From NCBI RefSeq assembly GCF_031191545.1, contig NZ_CP133472.1:1240001-1304000 (forward strand): DNA of 64,000 nt. Reading direction: 5' to 3'. Source of the stretch: Schaalia odontolytica (lineage in GTDB: Bacteria; Actinomycetota; Actinomycetes; Actinomycetales; Actinomycetaceae). The position numbers and the translations under genes are program-made. The notes beneath the pieces are model-generated. The model ran no database searches, was not told where the DNA came from, and saw only the letters and a list, made by a program, of their open reading frames with translations. This document shows positions 20,501-29,498 of the stretch, in pieces; within the stretch, counting starts at the first letter, position 1; every line of letters begins with the position of its first letter.

Positions 20501-21371
20501 CCTCGACACGGTGGGGCCGGTCGTCTCTCACCTGACCTACGTCGGTGAGGGTGAGGACACGGTTGTGTCCTTCGACGTCTCTGACTCATCGCCCCTTGCG
20601 GGCATCGATCTGCACGACCCGGCCGACGGTTCGTGGTTCTACCGTCACGTCTTCACGGATGCGGAGGGCACGGTCGGGGCGGATGGGACATACACGTACC
20701 ACGTCGAGGTTCCCTTCAAGGATATTGATGCTGCCTGGGGGCAACAGGGTGGCTCGGGCAGCGTCATCGCCCACCCGTACCTGCTGGCCTGGGACTACGG
20801 CCTCAACCACTCCGAGGCCGCGACCCTCGACCTGCCCTCGGAGAACCCGGGAGCATGCCTCAAACCCGACGGCGGCCACTGGGTGAAAGATGTTGCCGGT
20901 TGGTGGTACGCCTGCGCTGATGGCGCGGGTTACTTGAAGGACGGCTGGTTCACCATCAACGGGCGCGACTACCTATTCAACCCCTCTGGCTACATGCTGA
21001 CCGGTTTCCTCAAGCGTGCCGACGGCCAGTGGGTCTACGCGAATGAGTCCGGTGCCCTCGTGGGCGGCTGGGTGCGTGATGGCGGCCAGTGGTACTACCT
21101 GGATCCGGCCACGAAGGTCATGAAGACCGGCTGGGTTGCAGACGGTGGCTCCTGGTACTACCTCACGGCTTCCGGTGCGATGGCGACCGGCTGGGTCCAG
21201 GTGGATGGGTCCTGGTACTACCTGTCCGACTCGGGCAAGATGGCTACCGGCTGGGTCAACGTGGGCGGTTCCTGGTACTACCTGAATGCCTCCGGCGTCA
21301 TGCTCACCGGCACCCAGGTCATCAACGGGCGCACCTACGTCTTTGACGATTCGGGAGCCTGGATGCGATAA
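17574..21371 (+). CDS. Subtilase 3: secreted S8 protease with PA domain and wall-binding repeats
   Basis: 1265 residues, start at ATG 17574 after the AACACAATGGAG leader. Signal peptide MTMKTTTSFLALAGACALAL...SLA; DTALTSKSG motif; I9 propeptide; catalytic D201, H265 (SHGTHVAG) and S592 (SGTSMASPQ). The PA insert, Fn3-like modules and C-terminal WYYL repeats are as in subtilase 2. It carries the second copy of the 426-bp converted tract. The PA insert and the segment after GMSNQPLGYN differ most from its neighbours, so substrate choice may differ. A -35/-10 pair is less obvious upstream than for subtilases 2, 4 and 5; TTGACG at 17515 is a possible -35. Confidence 0.9.
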   Translation: MTMKTTTSFLALAGACALALTGPASLAVPPTPTPPGPAPDVAASSLPVGDVDTALTSKSGETTVPEPSDGRKDPTAIVGVIVQLQDGAERDAALASINEAVASAFPGSSAHVEREYDKALQGFALSAPAGSLDAIRAASGVKGAFVERETQVNENAAADAEGGFAASRLSDQDPDNLSAQIMMRTDQVSQKGEGKVIAVIDTGVDVSHPAFAGALASAPSMTAEAVAALTPQLGEGKSGVYVNEKFPFAYDYAENDADVSPSVSHGTHVAGIAAGNADQIVGVAPEAQIVVAKVSRDGSRAISDSALLAALDDMVLLRPDVINLSLGWTAGMDNEADSVYATVYKKLQEAGITVDAASGNAFSAGYGNTSGRNLPYASDPDSSVLAEPASYSSVVAVASLNNRLTLNVLKAAGRDIAYQRARGANGEKIAELTELNPGDYEYVDAGFASEEDVAALAAKYPDGLAGKFVLVSRGELTYSAKIDNIAPLKPAGILVYNNVPGEELLVMSLTTSSVPAAFISLESGQAMLAAADHHLTLVDGKTITPNSNYSISDFSAWGVSPDLRLKPEIAAPGGDVYSAVPGGTYEFMSGTSMASPQMAGISAIVLQRVQSDPLFASMSAREKVEVVQNLIMGTARPLTDAAQTSGVLYSPRKQGAGLVDALAATTSSVYPTVVGAPEQSRPKADLGDGTRGWHFDVTLHNLSGVEATYELSSQALSEIVEGGFFTEHSSDWRGRGVDISYSGKTVSGTGEGATVTVPAGGQAMIGVDVTPGADFASYVAQNAPNGTFLDGFVRFASKTGGQPDLAVPYLGFYGDWGKAPIFDALASDGGEHARASAIYNGMSNQPLGYNPMMKAEDWVGNPRADRYVLSRSEASGAPSVLDPRTGTLRSVHRLNTVYSNAAGETIESLVTHQAWKSNAEGTRGVMSWVELWHDPTYLYTRTEPYEDLPDGMYRLTISAHNDGPSQVEQSISYDFRLDTVGPVVSHLTYVGEGEDTVVSFDVSDSSPLAGIDLHDPADGSWFYRHVFTDAEGTVGADGTYTYHVEVPFKDIDAAWGQQGGSGSVIAHPYLLAWDYGLNHSEAATLDLPSENPGACLKPDGGHWVKDVAGWWYACADGAGYLKDGWFTINGRDYLFNPSGYMLTGFLKRADGQWVYANESGALVGGWVRDGGQWYYLDPATKVMKTGWVADGGSWYYLTASGAMATGWVQVDGSWYYLSDSGKMATGWVNVGGSWYYLNASGVMLTGTQVINGRTYVFDDSGAWMR
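19362..19787 (+). repeat. Near-identical 426-bp tract, copy 2 (gene conversion)
   Basis: Second copy of the tract at 15354-15779. Flanking sequence diverges sharply on both sides while the reading frame is conserved, which fits a recent unidirectional exchange. Confidence 0.85.
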
Positions 21372-21404
21372 GACTCCTGCCTGTCCGTTCTGTCAAGACT
21401 TATG

Positions 21405-21449
21405 CCCAGGCCTCGGAACCTCGCAATATGCGTGGTCTCGAGGCCTGGG
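21405..21449 (+). terminator. Terminator hairpin after subtilase 3
   Basis: CCCAGGCCTCG and CGAGGCCTGGG form an 11-bp perfect stem around a 23-base loop, 33 bases after the stop. Confidence 0.7.
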
Positions 21450-21478
21450 TAACGTTATCGGTAAAATAATCGTCAGCT

Positions 21479-21528
21479 GTTTCTCTTCGTGAAACAAAGT
21501 TTGTCACAAGACTTCTCTGCGGTATGTT
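21479..21528 (+). promoter_or_regulatory. Promoter and putative operator of subtilase 4
   Basis: GTTTC-N7-GAAAC (21479-21495) sits 4 bases before TTTGTC (21500-21505), then a 17-base spacer and TATGTT (21523-21528). The same block, same spacing, precedes subtilase 5. The inverted repeat directly upstream of the -35 could bind an activator or repressor. Confidence 0.6.
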
Positions 21529-21603
21529 GACAGTGACGGCCGACATGACGAGATCCTCGCCGTGTCCGAACACGGTCGTCCATCAACACATTGGAGTACG
21601 CAT

Positions 21604-24600
21604 ATGACAACGAAGAAACCAGCGACGCTCCTCGCGCTGGCTGGCACCGCCGCGCTGGTGGTCGCTGGCCCCGCGACCCTCGCATCCCCTCCAACCCCAG
21701 TGGACACGCGACTCGATGCTGGTGCCACGGCCTCGTCCCTGCCGGTCGGTGATGTCGATACCGCGCTCACCTCAAAGAGTGGGCAGACCTCCCAGCCCGA
21801 TCAGGTTACGCCGACCGCCGAGCAGGATGCCTCGGCGATCGTCGGGATCATCGTGCAGCTGGATGAGGGGACTGACCGTTCCTCCGCCCTCGCCTCGATC
21901 AACGAGGCCGTGGCTGGCGCGTTCCCGGGCGAGAGTGCCCAGGTGCAGCGCGAGTACGATAAGGCGTTGCAGGGCTTTGCGCTGAGCGCGCCCGCGGGTT
22001 CCCTCGACGCGATCCGCGCGGTGAGTGGCGTCAAGGGAGCGTTCCTCGATCGCGATACCCACGTCGACGGCGTAGACGACCAGGTCGCCGGCGAGGGTGC
22101 AACGAACTCCTCGCGCACCTCTGCCCAGGATCCCGCCAACCTCAGCGCGCAGCTGATGATGCACGCCGACCAGATCGCCCAAAAGGGCGACGGCAAGGTC
22201 GTTGCCGTCATTGATACGGGCGTGGACATGACGCACCCGGCGTTCACGGGTGCTCTCAAAGGAACCCTCGGGCTTTCCGAAGACAAGGTGGGTGCCCTGG
22301 CCCCCCAGCTGGGCGACGGAAAGACCGGCACCTACGTGTCGGATAAGTTTCCCTTCGCGTACGACTACGCAGATGACGACCCGGACGCCTCGCCGACCGG
22401 TGAAGCCGGATCGCACGGCACGCACGTCGCAGGCATCACCGCGGGCAACGCGGGTGAAATCGTTGGCATCGCCCCCGACGCCCAGATCATCGTGGCCAAG
22501 GTAGCGCGCAGCAGTGACGGTGGTATCCCGGACTCGGCGCTGTTGGCCGCCCTCGACGACATGGTGGTCCTGCATCCCGATGTCGTGAACCTGTCCCTCG
22601 GACAGACCGGCGGCATGGACAACGAGGCCGACTCCGTGTATGCGACCGTGTTCAAGAGCCTCCAGGAAGTGGGCGTGACCGTGAATGCGGCCGCCGGCAA
22701 TGAGTACACGGCGGGATACGGCAACCTATCCGGCAAGAACCTGCCCTACGCCTCTGACCCCGACTCCTCGGTCCTGTGCGAACCCGCGTCGTATTCCTCC
22801 GTCGTGTCCGTGGCTTCGGTCGACAACTCGCTGGCCCACAGTGCCTTCTCCGTCGGAGACCGCGACATTCCCTACCAGCGCGCCGGCGGCGCCGAGGGGC
22901 AGAAGATGCCCGACCTGTCCGACATGACCGGGGGCCCCTTCGAGTACGTCGATGGCGGAATTGGCTCGCCTGAGGACGGTGCCGCGCTCAAGGCCGCGTA
23001 CCCCGAGGGTCTCGAGGGCAAGATCGTTCTGGTCAAGCGAGGCCTCCTCACCTTCCAGGACAAGTTCAACAACATCGCGGCAGCCAAGCCCGCCGGCTTC
23101 ATCGTCTACAACAACGTTCCCGGTGATTCGCTCGTTGTTATGAGCCTGGTGACCGACGGCGTGCCCGCCGCGTTCATCTCGCAGGCTGATGGAGAGGCGA
23201 TGCTGGCCGCCGCCGACCGTCGCCTGAGCGTCGCCCCAGGTAAGGTTGTGGCCCCGAGCGCGAAGTACTCCATGTCGAGCTTCTCCTCCCTCGGTGTCAC
23301 TCCCGACCTGCGCCTCAAGCCCGAGGTCAGCGCCCCCGGCGGAAACATCTATTCCGCGGTCCCGGGTGGTACCTACGAGTTCATGTCCGGCACCTCGATG
23401 GCGACTCCGCAGATGGCGGGTGTGAGCGCTGTGGTCCTGCAGCGTGTGCAGTCTGATCCTCTGTTCGCGTCCATGAGTGCGCGCGAGAAGGTCGACGTCG
23501 TCCAGAACCTCGTCATGGGTACGGCGGCCCCTATCGTCGACCCGCTCCAGGACACTGGTGCCCCGTACTCCCCGCGTAAGCAGGGCTCGGGATTGACGAA
23601 CGTCCTGGCTGCCACGACCTCGTCGGTGTATCCGACCGTGGTTGGTGCTCCCGAGCAGTCTCGGCCCAAGGCGGACCTGGGGGATGGGACCACCGGCTGG
23701 CACTTCGACGTCACGCTCCACAACCTGTCGGGCGTGGAGGCGACGTACGAGTTGAGCTCACAGGCACTCTCTGAGATCGTCGCCGACGGCTTCTTCACCG
23801 GACACTCTGCCGATTGGCGAGGCAAGGGCGTGGACATCTCGTACTCAGGAAAGACCGTGAGCGGCACCGGTGAGGGTGCGACCGTCAACGTCCCCGCGAA
23901 CGGAGAGGCCACCCTGGGCGTGGACGTTAAGCCCGGCGACCAGTTCACCGCCTTTGCTGCGGCGAACGCGCCCAACGGCACCTTCCTTGACGGTTTCGTG
24001 CGCTTCACCTCGCGTACCGATTCGCAGCCGGACCTGACCGTGCCCTACCTGGGTTTCTACGGAAGCTGGGGGAAGGCTCCCATCTTCGATGCCCTCGCCT
24101 CCGAAGGCGGTGCGCACACGCTCGCGTCCGGCGTCTACAACGGCACCACGGGCATGCAACTGGGATACAACCCCCTGGTCAAGGACGCTGATCGCATCGG
24201 TCTGCCCAAGGCGGACCGCTACGTGGTCTCTCGGTCCGAGGCCTCGGGCGCACCGACGATCCTCGAACCGCGCACGGGTACGCTGCGCAGCGTCCACACC
24301 CTCAACGCCGCGTACACGAACGCCCCCGGGCAGACGGTCTCCTCCTTCACGCGATTCATGAACTGGAAGTCCGCGCTGGATTCCTCCGGAAAAATGACGT
24401 GGGTTGAGCAGGGACACGATCCGCTCACCCTCGATGCGCGTTCCGACGCGTTTGAGGGCCTGCCGGACGGTGCATATAAGTTGACGTTGTCGGCGCACAA
24501 CGATGGGCCTTCGCAGGTGGAGCAGTCGATCTCTTATGATTTCCGCATTGATACGGTCGCGCCCGTTGTCTCCAACCTGGAATACAAGGGTGAGGGTGCT

Positions 24601-25425
24601 GACATGGTCGTCTCCTTCGACGTTTCTGATTCCTCGCCGCTGGCTGGGATCGACGTGCATGACCCGGCCGATGGCCTGTGGTTCTACCGCTACGTTTTCT
24701 CAGACAGGGAGGGTAATCGTGGGGCGGATGGGACATACACGTACCACGTTGAGGTTCCCTTCAAGGATATTGATGCTGCGTGGGGCTACCAGGGTGGCTC
24801 GGGCAGCGTCATCGCCCACCCGTACCTGCTGGCCTGGGACTACGGCCTTAACCACTCGGAGGCCGCGACCCTCGACCTGCCCAGCGATAACCCCGGCGCG
24901 ACCGAGGCGTGCGCAAGCACCGACGGCGGCAACTGGGTCAAGGACGGTGCCGGTTGGTGGTACGCCTGTGCCGGTGGCAAGGGGTACCTCGCGAACGGTT
25001 GGTTCACGATCGATGGTTCGGAGTACCTGTTTGGTCCGTCTGGCTACATGGCGACCGGTTTCCTCAAGCGTGCCGACGGTCAGTGGGTCTACGCGAATGA
25101 GTCCGGTGCCCTCGTGGGCGGCTGGGTGCGTGATGGCGGCCAGTGGTACTACCTGGACCCTGCGACCAAGGTTATGAAGACCGGCTGGGTTGCAGACGGT
25201 GGCTCGTGGTACTACCTGCGCGCCAACGGGGCGATGGCTACCGGCTGGGTCCAGGTGGATGGTTCCTGGTACTACCTGAGCGCCTCCGGCGTGATGGCCA
25301 CCGGCTGGGTCAACGTGGGAGGCTCCTGGTACTACCTGAATGCCTCCGGCGTCATGCTCACCGGCACCCAGGTCATCAACGGACGCACCTACGTCTTTGA
25401 CACGAACGGCGCATGGATTGGGTGA
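21604..25425 (+). CDS. Subtilase 4: secreted S8 protease with PA domain and wall-binding repeats
   Basis: 1273 residues, start at ATG 21604 (TTGGAG ribosome-binding site). Signal peptide MTTKKPATLLALAGTAALVV; DTALTSKSG; I9 propeptide ending GVKGAFLDRD; D204, H271 (SHGTHVAG) and S598 (SGTSMATPQ). The PA insert reads LEGKIVLVKRGLLTFQDKF. Fn3-like modules follow, then six or so WYYL-type wall-binding repeats ending in NGRTYVFDTNGAWIG. The 3' part (24471-25262) is almost identical to subtilase 5 while the catalytic half differs more, so the binding end has been homogenised. Confidence 0.9.
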   Translation: MTTKKPATLLALAGTAALVVAGPATLASPPTPVDTRLDAGATASSLPVGDVDTALTSKSGQTSQPDQVTPTAEQDASAIVGIIVQLDEGTDRSSALASINEAVAGAFPGESAQVQREYDKALQGFALSAPAGSLDAIRAVSGVKGAFLDRDTHVDGVDDQVAGEGATNSSRTSAQDPANLSAQLMMHADQIAQKGDGKVVAVIDTGVDMTHPAFTGALKGTLGLSEDKVGALAPQLGDGKTGTYVSDKFPFAYDYADDDPDASPTGEAGSHGTHVAGITAGNAGEIVGIAPDAQIIVAKVARSSDGGIPDSALLAALDDMVVLHPDVVNLSLGQTGGMDNEADSVYATVFKSLQEVGVTVNAAAGNEYTAGYGNLSGKNLPYASDPDSSVLCEPASYSSVVSVASVDNSLAHSAFSVGDRDIPYQRAGGAEGQKMPDLSDMTGGPFEYVDGGIGSPEDGAALKAAYPEGLEGKIVLVKRGLLTFQDKFNNIAAAKPAGFIVYNNVPGDSLVVMSLVTDGVPAAFISQADGEAMLAAADRRLSVAPGKVVAPSAKYSMSSFSSLGVTPDLRLKPEVSAPGGNIYSAVPGGTYEFMSGTSMATPQMAGVSAVVLQRVQSDPLFASMSAREKVDVVQNLVMGTAAPIVDPLQDTGAPYSPRKQGSGLTNVLAATTSSVYPTVVGAPEQSRPKADLGDGTTGWHFDVTLHNLSGVEATYELSSQALSEIVADGFFTGHSADWRGKGVDISYSGKTVSGTGEGATVNVPANGEATLGVDVKPGDQFTAFAAANAPNGTFLDGFVRFTSRTDSQPDLTVPYLGFYGSWGKAPIFDALASEGGAHTLASGVYNGTTGMQLGYNPLVKDADRIGLPKADRYVVSRSEASGAPTILEPRTGTLRSVHTLNAAYTNAPGQTVSSFTRFMNWKSALDSSGKMTWVEQGHDPLTLDARSDAFEGLPDGAYKLTLSAHNDGPSQVEQSISYDFRIDTVAPVVSNLEYKGEGADMVVSFDVSDSSPLAGIDVHDPADGLWFYRYVFSDREGNRGADGTYTYHVEVPFKDIDAAWGYQGGSGSVIAHPYLLAWDYGLNHSEAATLDLPSDNPGATEACASTDGGNWVKDGAGWWYACAGGKGYLANGWFTIDGSEYLFGPSGYMATGFLKRADGQWVYANESGALVGGWVRDGGQWYYLDPATKVMKTGWVADGGSWYYLRANGAMATGWVQVDGSWYYLSASGVMATGWVNVGGSWYYLNASGVMLTGTQVINGRTYVFDTNGAWIG
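24471..25262 (+). repeat. Near-identical ~792-bp tract, copy 1 (subtilase 4)
   Basis: Matches 28528-29319 with scattered single mismatches, covering the last Fn3-like module and most wall-binding repeats. One difference makes a Tyr-to-Cys change in the other copy (GKGYLAN versus GKGCLAN). Confidence 0.85.
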
Positions 25426-25457
25426 GATGAGGTGATCCGCACCTAACGGTGTTCATG

Positions 25458-25501
25458 TTCGGGTCCGGGAACCTTGCTGCGTAAGTGTTCCCGGACCCGA
25501 A
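25458..25501 (+). terminator. Terminator hairpin after subtilase 4
   Basis: TTCGGGTCCGGGAAC and GTTCCCGGACCCGAA form a perfect 15-bp stem with a 14-base loop. Confidence 0.85.
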
Positions 25502-25531
25502 ATCATGCTGACAGTAAAATAATGTCCAATC

Positions 25532-25581
25532 GTTTCCCAATGTGAAACAAAGTTTGTCATATGCGTCCCGTGCGGTATGTT
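25532..25581 (+). promoter_or_regulatory. Promoter and putative operator of subtilase 5
   Basis: GTTTC-N7-GAAAC (25532-25548), then TTTGTC (25553-25558), 17 bases, TATGTT (25576-25581). Same elements and spacing as upstream of subtilase 4, although the bases inside the N7 differ. Confidence 0.6.
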
Positions 25582-25657
25582 GACAGTGACGGCCGGCACG
25601 GTGGAGTCCCCTCCTCCTGCCAACACGGTCACCCGTCGACACATTGGAGTTACCCAC

Positions 25658-28600
25658 ATGACGATGAAGAAAACAACGGCGTTCCTCGCGTTCGCCGGCA
25701 CCTGCGCGCTGGCGGTGACAGGGCCCGCGGCACTCGCAGCGCCGCCAAGTCTCGCAGACGCGCATCCCGCTACCGGAGCTACGGCCTCGTCCCTGCCGGT
25801 CGGTGATGTCGATACCGCGCTCACCTCGAAGAGTGGGCAGACTTCCCAGCCCGACCAGGTCACGCCAACCGCAGAGCAGAACCCCGCGGCGATCGTCGGG
25901 ATCATCGTGCAGCTGCAGGAAGGCTCGGACCGAGCGGCATCCCTTGCCTCGATCAACGAGGCCGTGGCCTCGGCATTCCCGGGCGAGAGCGCCCACGTGC
26001 AGCGCGAGTATGACAAGGCGTTGCAGGGCTTTGCGCTGAGTGCGCCCGCGGGCTCCCTCGACGCGATCCGCGCGGCGAGCGGCGTGAAGGCCGCGTTCCT
26101 TGAGCGCGAAACCCGCGTCAGCGATGTCGACGAGGTCGATGCCGAGGGCGGCACCCAGGCCCCCCGGCTCTCGACCCAGCATCCCGACAACCTCAGCGCC
26201 CAGATCATGATGCGCGCCGACCAGCTTACCCAGAAGGGTGAAGGCAAGGTCGTCGCCGTCATCGACACCGGCGTCGAAATGACCCACCCAGCTTTCGCGG
26301 GCGCACTCTCAGGTAAGCCGTCGATGTCCGCCGACGACGTCGCTGCCCTGGCGCCCCAGCTGGGTGACGGCAAGACCGGGGTCTATGTCAATGACAAGTT
26401 CCCCTTCGCCTACGACTACGCGGACGGCGACAACGACGCGATGCCCGCCAAGGGATCCTACGGCTCCCACGGCACGCACGTCGCCGGCATCACCGCCGGC
26501 AACGCCGACCAGATCATCGGTGTCGCCCCCGAGGCGCAGATCATCGTCGCGAAGGTCTCGCGCAGCTCAGACGGCGAGATTCCCGACTCGGCGCTGCTCG
26601 CCTCCCTCGACGACATGGTGGTCCTGCACCCCGATGTCGTGAACCTGTCCCTCGGACAGCTCGGCGGCATGGACAACGAGGCCGACTCCGTGTACGCAAC
26701 CGTGTTCAAGAAACTCCAGGACGAGGGCGTCTCGGTCAACGCCGCGGCCGGCAACCACTACTCGACCGGATACGGCAACACCTCCGGGCGCAACCTTCCC
26801 TACGCCTCCGACCCCGACTCCTCGACCCAGTGCGAGCCCGCCACCTACTCCTCGGTCCTCGCCGTAGCCTCGGTCGATAACCTCCTGTCCTACAATGCCT
26901 TCTCCGCCGCCGGAAAAGACATCGCCTACCAGCGTGCGCGCGGCGCAAACGGCGAGAAGGTCGCCGAAATCGCTGAGCTGGCCGCCGGATCCTACGAGTA
27001 CGTCGACGCCGGATTCGCCACCGAGGAAGACGCCGCCGCCCTCACAGCGAAGTACCCCGATGGCCTGGCGGGTAAGTTTGCCCTGGTCTCACGCGGCAAG
27101 CTGACCTTCCAGAAGAAGATCGAGAACCTGGCGGCGCTCAAGCCCGCCGGTATCCTCGTGTACAACAACGTCGCCGGCGACTCACTCATGCTCATGAGCG
27201 TCACGACCCTGGACGTACCCGCCGCGTTCATTTCCCAGGAGAACGGTCAGGCCATGCTCGCGGCCGCAGATCACCACCTGACCCTCGTGGATGGTAAGAC
27301 CATCACCCCGAACTCGAACTATTCGATGTCGGACTTCTCCTCGTGGGGCGTGTCTCCGGACCTGCGCCTCAAGCCCGAGGTCAGCGCCCCCGGCGGCAGC
27401 ATCTACTCGGCCGTCCTGGACGGAAACTACGATCACCTCTCCGGCACGTCCATGGCGACCCCGCAGATGGCGGGTGTGAGCGCTGTGGTCCTGCAGCGTG
27501 TGCAGTCTGATCCTCTGTTCGCGTCGATGAGTGCGCGCGAGAAGGTCGACGTCGTCCAGAACCTCATCATGGGCACGGCTCGCCCCATCGCGGACGCCGC
27601 CCAGGAGACCGGTGTCTTCTATTCGCCGCGTAAGCAGGGCTCGGGCATCGTTGACGCCCTGGCTGCCACGACCTCGTCGGTGTACCCGACCGTGGTTGGC
27701 GCTCCCGAGCAGTCCCGACCCAAGGCGGACCTGGGGGACGGGACCACCGGCTGGCACTTCGAGGTCACGCTCCACAACCTGTCCGGCACTGATGCCAGCT
27801 ATTCGCTGAGCTCCCAGGCCCTGTCCGAGGACGTTGACGGAGGATACTTCACCGGTAGCTCCACGGATTGGCGAGGCAAGGGCGTGGACATCTCGTACTC
27901 AGGAAAGACCGTGAGCGGCACCGGTGAGGGTGCGACCGTCATCGTCCCCGCGAACGGCGAGGCCACGATCGGCGTGGACGTCACCCCCGGCGACCAGTTC
28001 ACCGCCTTTGCTGCGGCGAACACGCCCAACGGCACCTTCCTTGACGGTTTCGTGCGCTTCACCTCGCGCACCGAGTCCCAGCCGGACCTGACCGTGCCCT
28101 ACCTGGGCTTCTACGGTGACTGGGGCAAGCCCGCGATCTTCGACCAGCTCAACTCCGACGGGTGGGGGCACACGCTACCCTCGGGCATCTATAACGGCAC
28201 GAGCGGAAACATCCTCGGCTACAACCCGTTCACTAAGACGAGCGATCGTACGGGTCTGCCCAAGGCGGACCGCTACGTGGTCTCTCGGTCCGAGGCTTCG
28301 GGCGCACCGACGATCCTTGAGCCCCGCACGGGTACGCTGCGCAGCGTCCACACGCTCAACACCACCTACACGAATGCCTCGGGAGAGAAGGTCGCATCCT
28401 TCACGCGTTACCAGAACTGGAAGTCGGGTATCAGCCCGAGTACCGGCAGGATGACCTGGGTCGAAGAAGGCCACGAGCCGACGTCGCTCGACCTGCGTTC
28501 CGACGCGTTCAAGGGCCTGCCGGACGGTGCATATAAGTTGACGCTGTCGGCGCACAACGATGGTCCTTCGCAGGTGGAGCAGTCGATCTCTTATGATTTC

Positions 28601-29482
28601 CGCATTGATACGGTCGCGCCCGTTGTCTCCAACCTGGAATACAAGGGTGAGGGTGCCGACATGGTCGTCTCCTTCGACGTCTCCGATTCCTCGCCGCTGG
28701 CTGGCATCGACGTGCATGACCCGGCCGATGGCCTGTGGTTCTACCGCTACGTTTTCTCAGACAGGGAGGGTAATCGTGGGGCGGATGGGACATACACGTA
28801 CCACGTTGAGGTTCCCTTCAAGGATATTGATGCTGCGTGGGGCTACCAGGGTGGCTCGGGCAGCGTCATCGCCCACCCGTACCTGCTGGCCTGGGACTAC
28901 GGCCTTAACCACTCGGAGGCCGCGACCCTCGACCTGCCCAGCGATAACCCCGGCGCGACCGAGGCGTGCGCAAGCACCGACGGCGGCAACTGGGTCAAGG
29001 ACGGTGCCGGTTGGTGGTACGCCTGTGCCGGTGGCAAGGGGTGCCTCGCGAACGGTTGGTTCACGATCGATGGTTCGGAGTACCTGTTTGGTCCGTCTGG
29101 CTACATGGCGACCGGTTTCCTCAAGCGTGCCGACGGTCAGTGGGTCTACGCGAATGAGTCCGGTGCCCTCGTGGGCGGCTGGGTGCGTGATGGCGGCCAG
29201 TGGTACTACCTGGACCCTGCGACCAAGGTTATGAAGACCGGCTGGGTTGCAGACGGTGGCTCCTGGTACTACCTGCGCGCCAACGGGGCGATGGCTACCG
29301 GCTGGGTCCAGGTGGATGGCTCCTGGTACTACCTGTCCAACTCGGGCACGATGGCGACGGGCTGGATCAAGGTCGGCGGCCTCTGGTATTACCTGGGAAC
29401 CGATGGCGCAATGCTCACCGGCACCCAGGTCATCAACGGACGCACCTACGTGTTCGACGACTCCGGTGTGTGGCGAGGCTGA
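25658..29482 (+). CDS. Subtilase 5: secreted S8 protease with PA domain and wall-binding repeats
   Basis: 1274 residues, start at ATG 25658 after ATTGGAG. Signal peptide MTMKKTTAFLAFAGTCALAV; DTALTSKSG; I9 propeptide ending GVKAAFLERE; D203, H271 (SHGTHVAG) and S598 (SGTSMATPQ). PA insert ~410-530; Fn3-like modules; C-terminal choline-binding-type repeats. An unusual Cys sits in the first wall repeat (GKGCLAN), where the paralogue has Tyr. The gene closes the array and is followed by a very strong terminator, after which base composition drops. Confidence 0.9.
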   Translation: MTMKKTTAFLAFAGTCALAVTGPAALAAPPSLADAHPATGATASSLPVGDVDTALTSKSGQTSQPDQVTPTAEQNPAAIVGIIVQLQEGSDRAASLASINEAVASAFPGESAHVQREYDKALQGFALSAPAGSLDAIRAASGVKAAFLERETRVSDVDEVDAEGGTQAPRLSTQHPDNLSAQIMMRADQLTQKGEGKVVAVIDTGVEMTHPAFAGALSGKPSMSADDVAALAPQLGDGKTGVYVNDKFPFAYDYADGDNDAMPAKGSYGSHGTHVAGITAGNADQIIGVAPEAQIIVAKVSRSSDGEIPDSALLASLDDMVVLHPDVVNLSLGQLGGMDNEADSVYATVFKKLQDEGVSVNAAAGNHYSTGYGNTSGRNLPYASDPDSSTQCEPATYSSVLAVASVDNLLSYNAFSAAGKDIAYQRARGANGEKVAEIAELAAGSYEYVDAGFATEEDAAALTAKYPDGLAGKFALVSRGKLTFQKKIENLAALKPAGILVYNNVAGDSLMLMSVTTLDVPAAFISQENGQAMLAAADHHLTLVDGKTITPNSNYSMSDFSSWGVSPDLRLKPEVSAPGGSIYSAVLDGNYDHLSGTSMATPQMAGVSAVVLQRVQSDPLFASMSAREKVDVVQNLIMGTARPIADAAQETGVFYSPRKQGSGIVDALAATTSSVYPTVVGAPEQSRPKADLGDGTTGWHFEVTLHNLSGTDASYSLSSQALSEDVDGGYFTGSSTDWRGKGVDISYSGKTVSGTGEGATVIVPANGEATIGVDVTPGDQFTAFAAANTPNGTFLDGFVRFTSRTESQPDLTVPYLGFYGDWGKPAIFDQLNSDGWGHTLPSGIYNGTSGNILGYNPFTKTSDRTGLPKADRYVVSRSEASGAPTILEPRTGTLRSVHTLNTTYTNASGEKVASFTRYQNWKSGISPSTGRMTWVEEGHEPTSLDLRSDAFKGLPDGAYKLTLSAHNDGPSQVEQSISYDFRIDTVAPVVSNLEYKGEGADMVVSFDVSDSSPLAGIDVHDPADGLWFYRYVFSDREGNRGADGTYTYHVEVPFKDIDAAWGYQGGSGSVIAHPYLLAWDYGLNHSEAATLDLPSDNPGATEACASTDGGNWVKDGAGWWYACAGGKGCLANGWFTIDGSEYLFGPSGYMATGFLKRADGQWVYANESGALVGGWVRDGGQWYYLDPATKVMKTGWVADGGSWYYLRANGAMATGWVQVDGSWYYLSNSGTMATGWIKVGGLWYYLGTDGAMLTGTQVINGRTYVFDDSGVWRG
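28528..29319 (+). repeat. Near-identical ~792-bp tract, copy 2 (subtilase 5)
   Basis: Second copy of 24471-25262, at a constant offset of 4057 bases, without indels that I can see. Confidence 0.85.
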
Positions 29483-29498
29483 TGTCTGATGGAATATG

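Noticed and set aside
18717-20531. 604-residue minus-strand frame inside subtilase 3
   Set aside because: Shadow of the subtilase; similar shadows recur opposite each paralogue in step with gene-conversion tracts.
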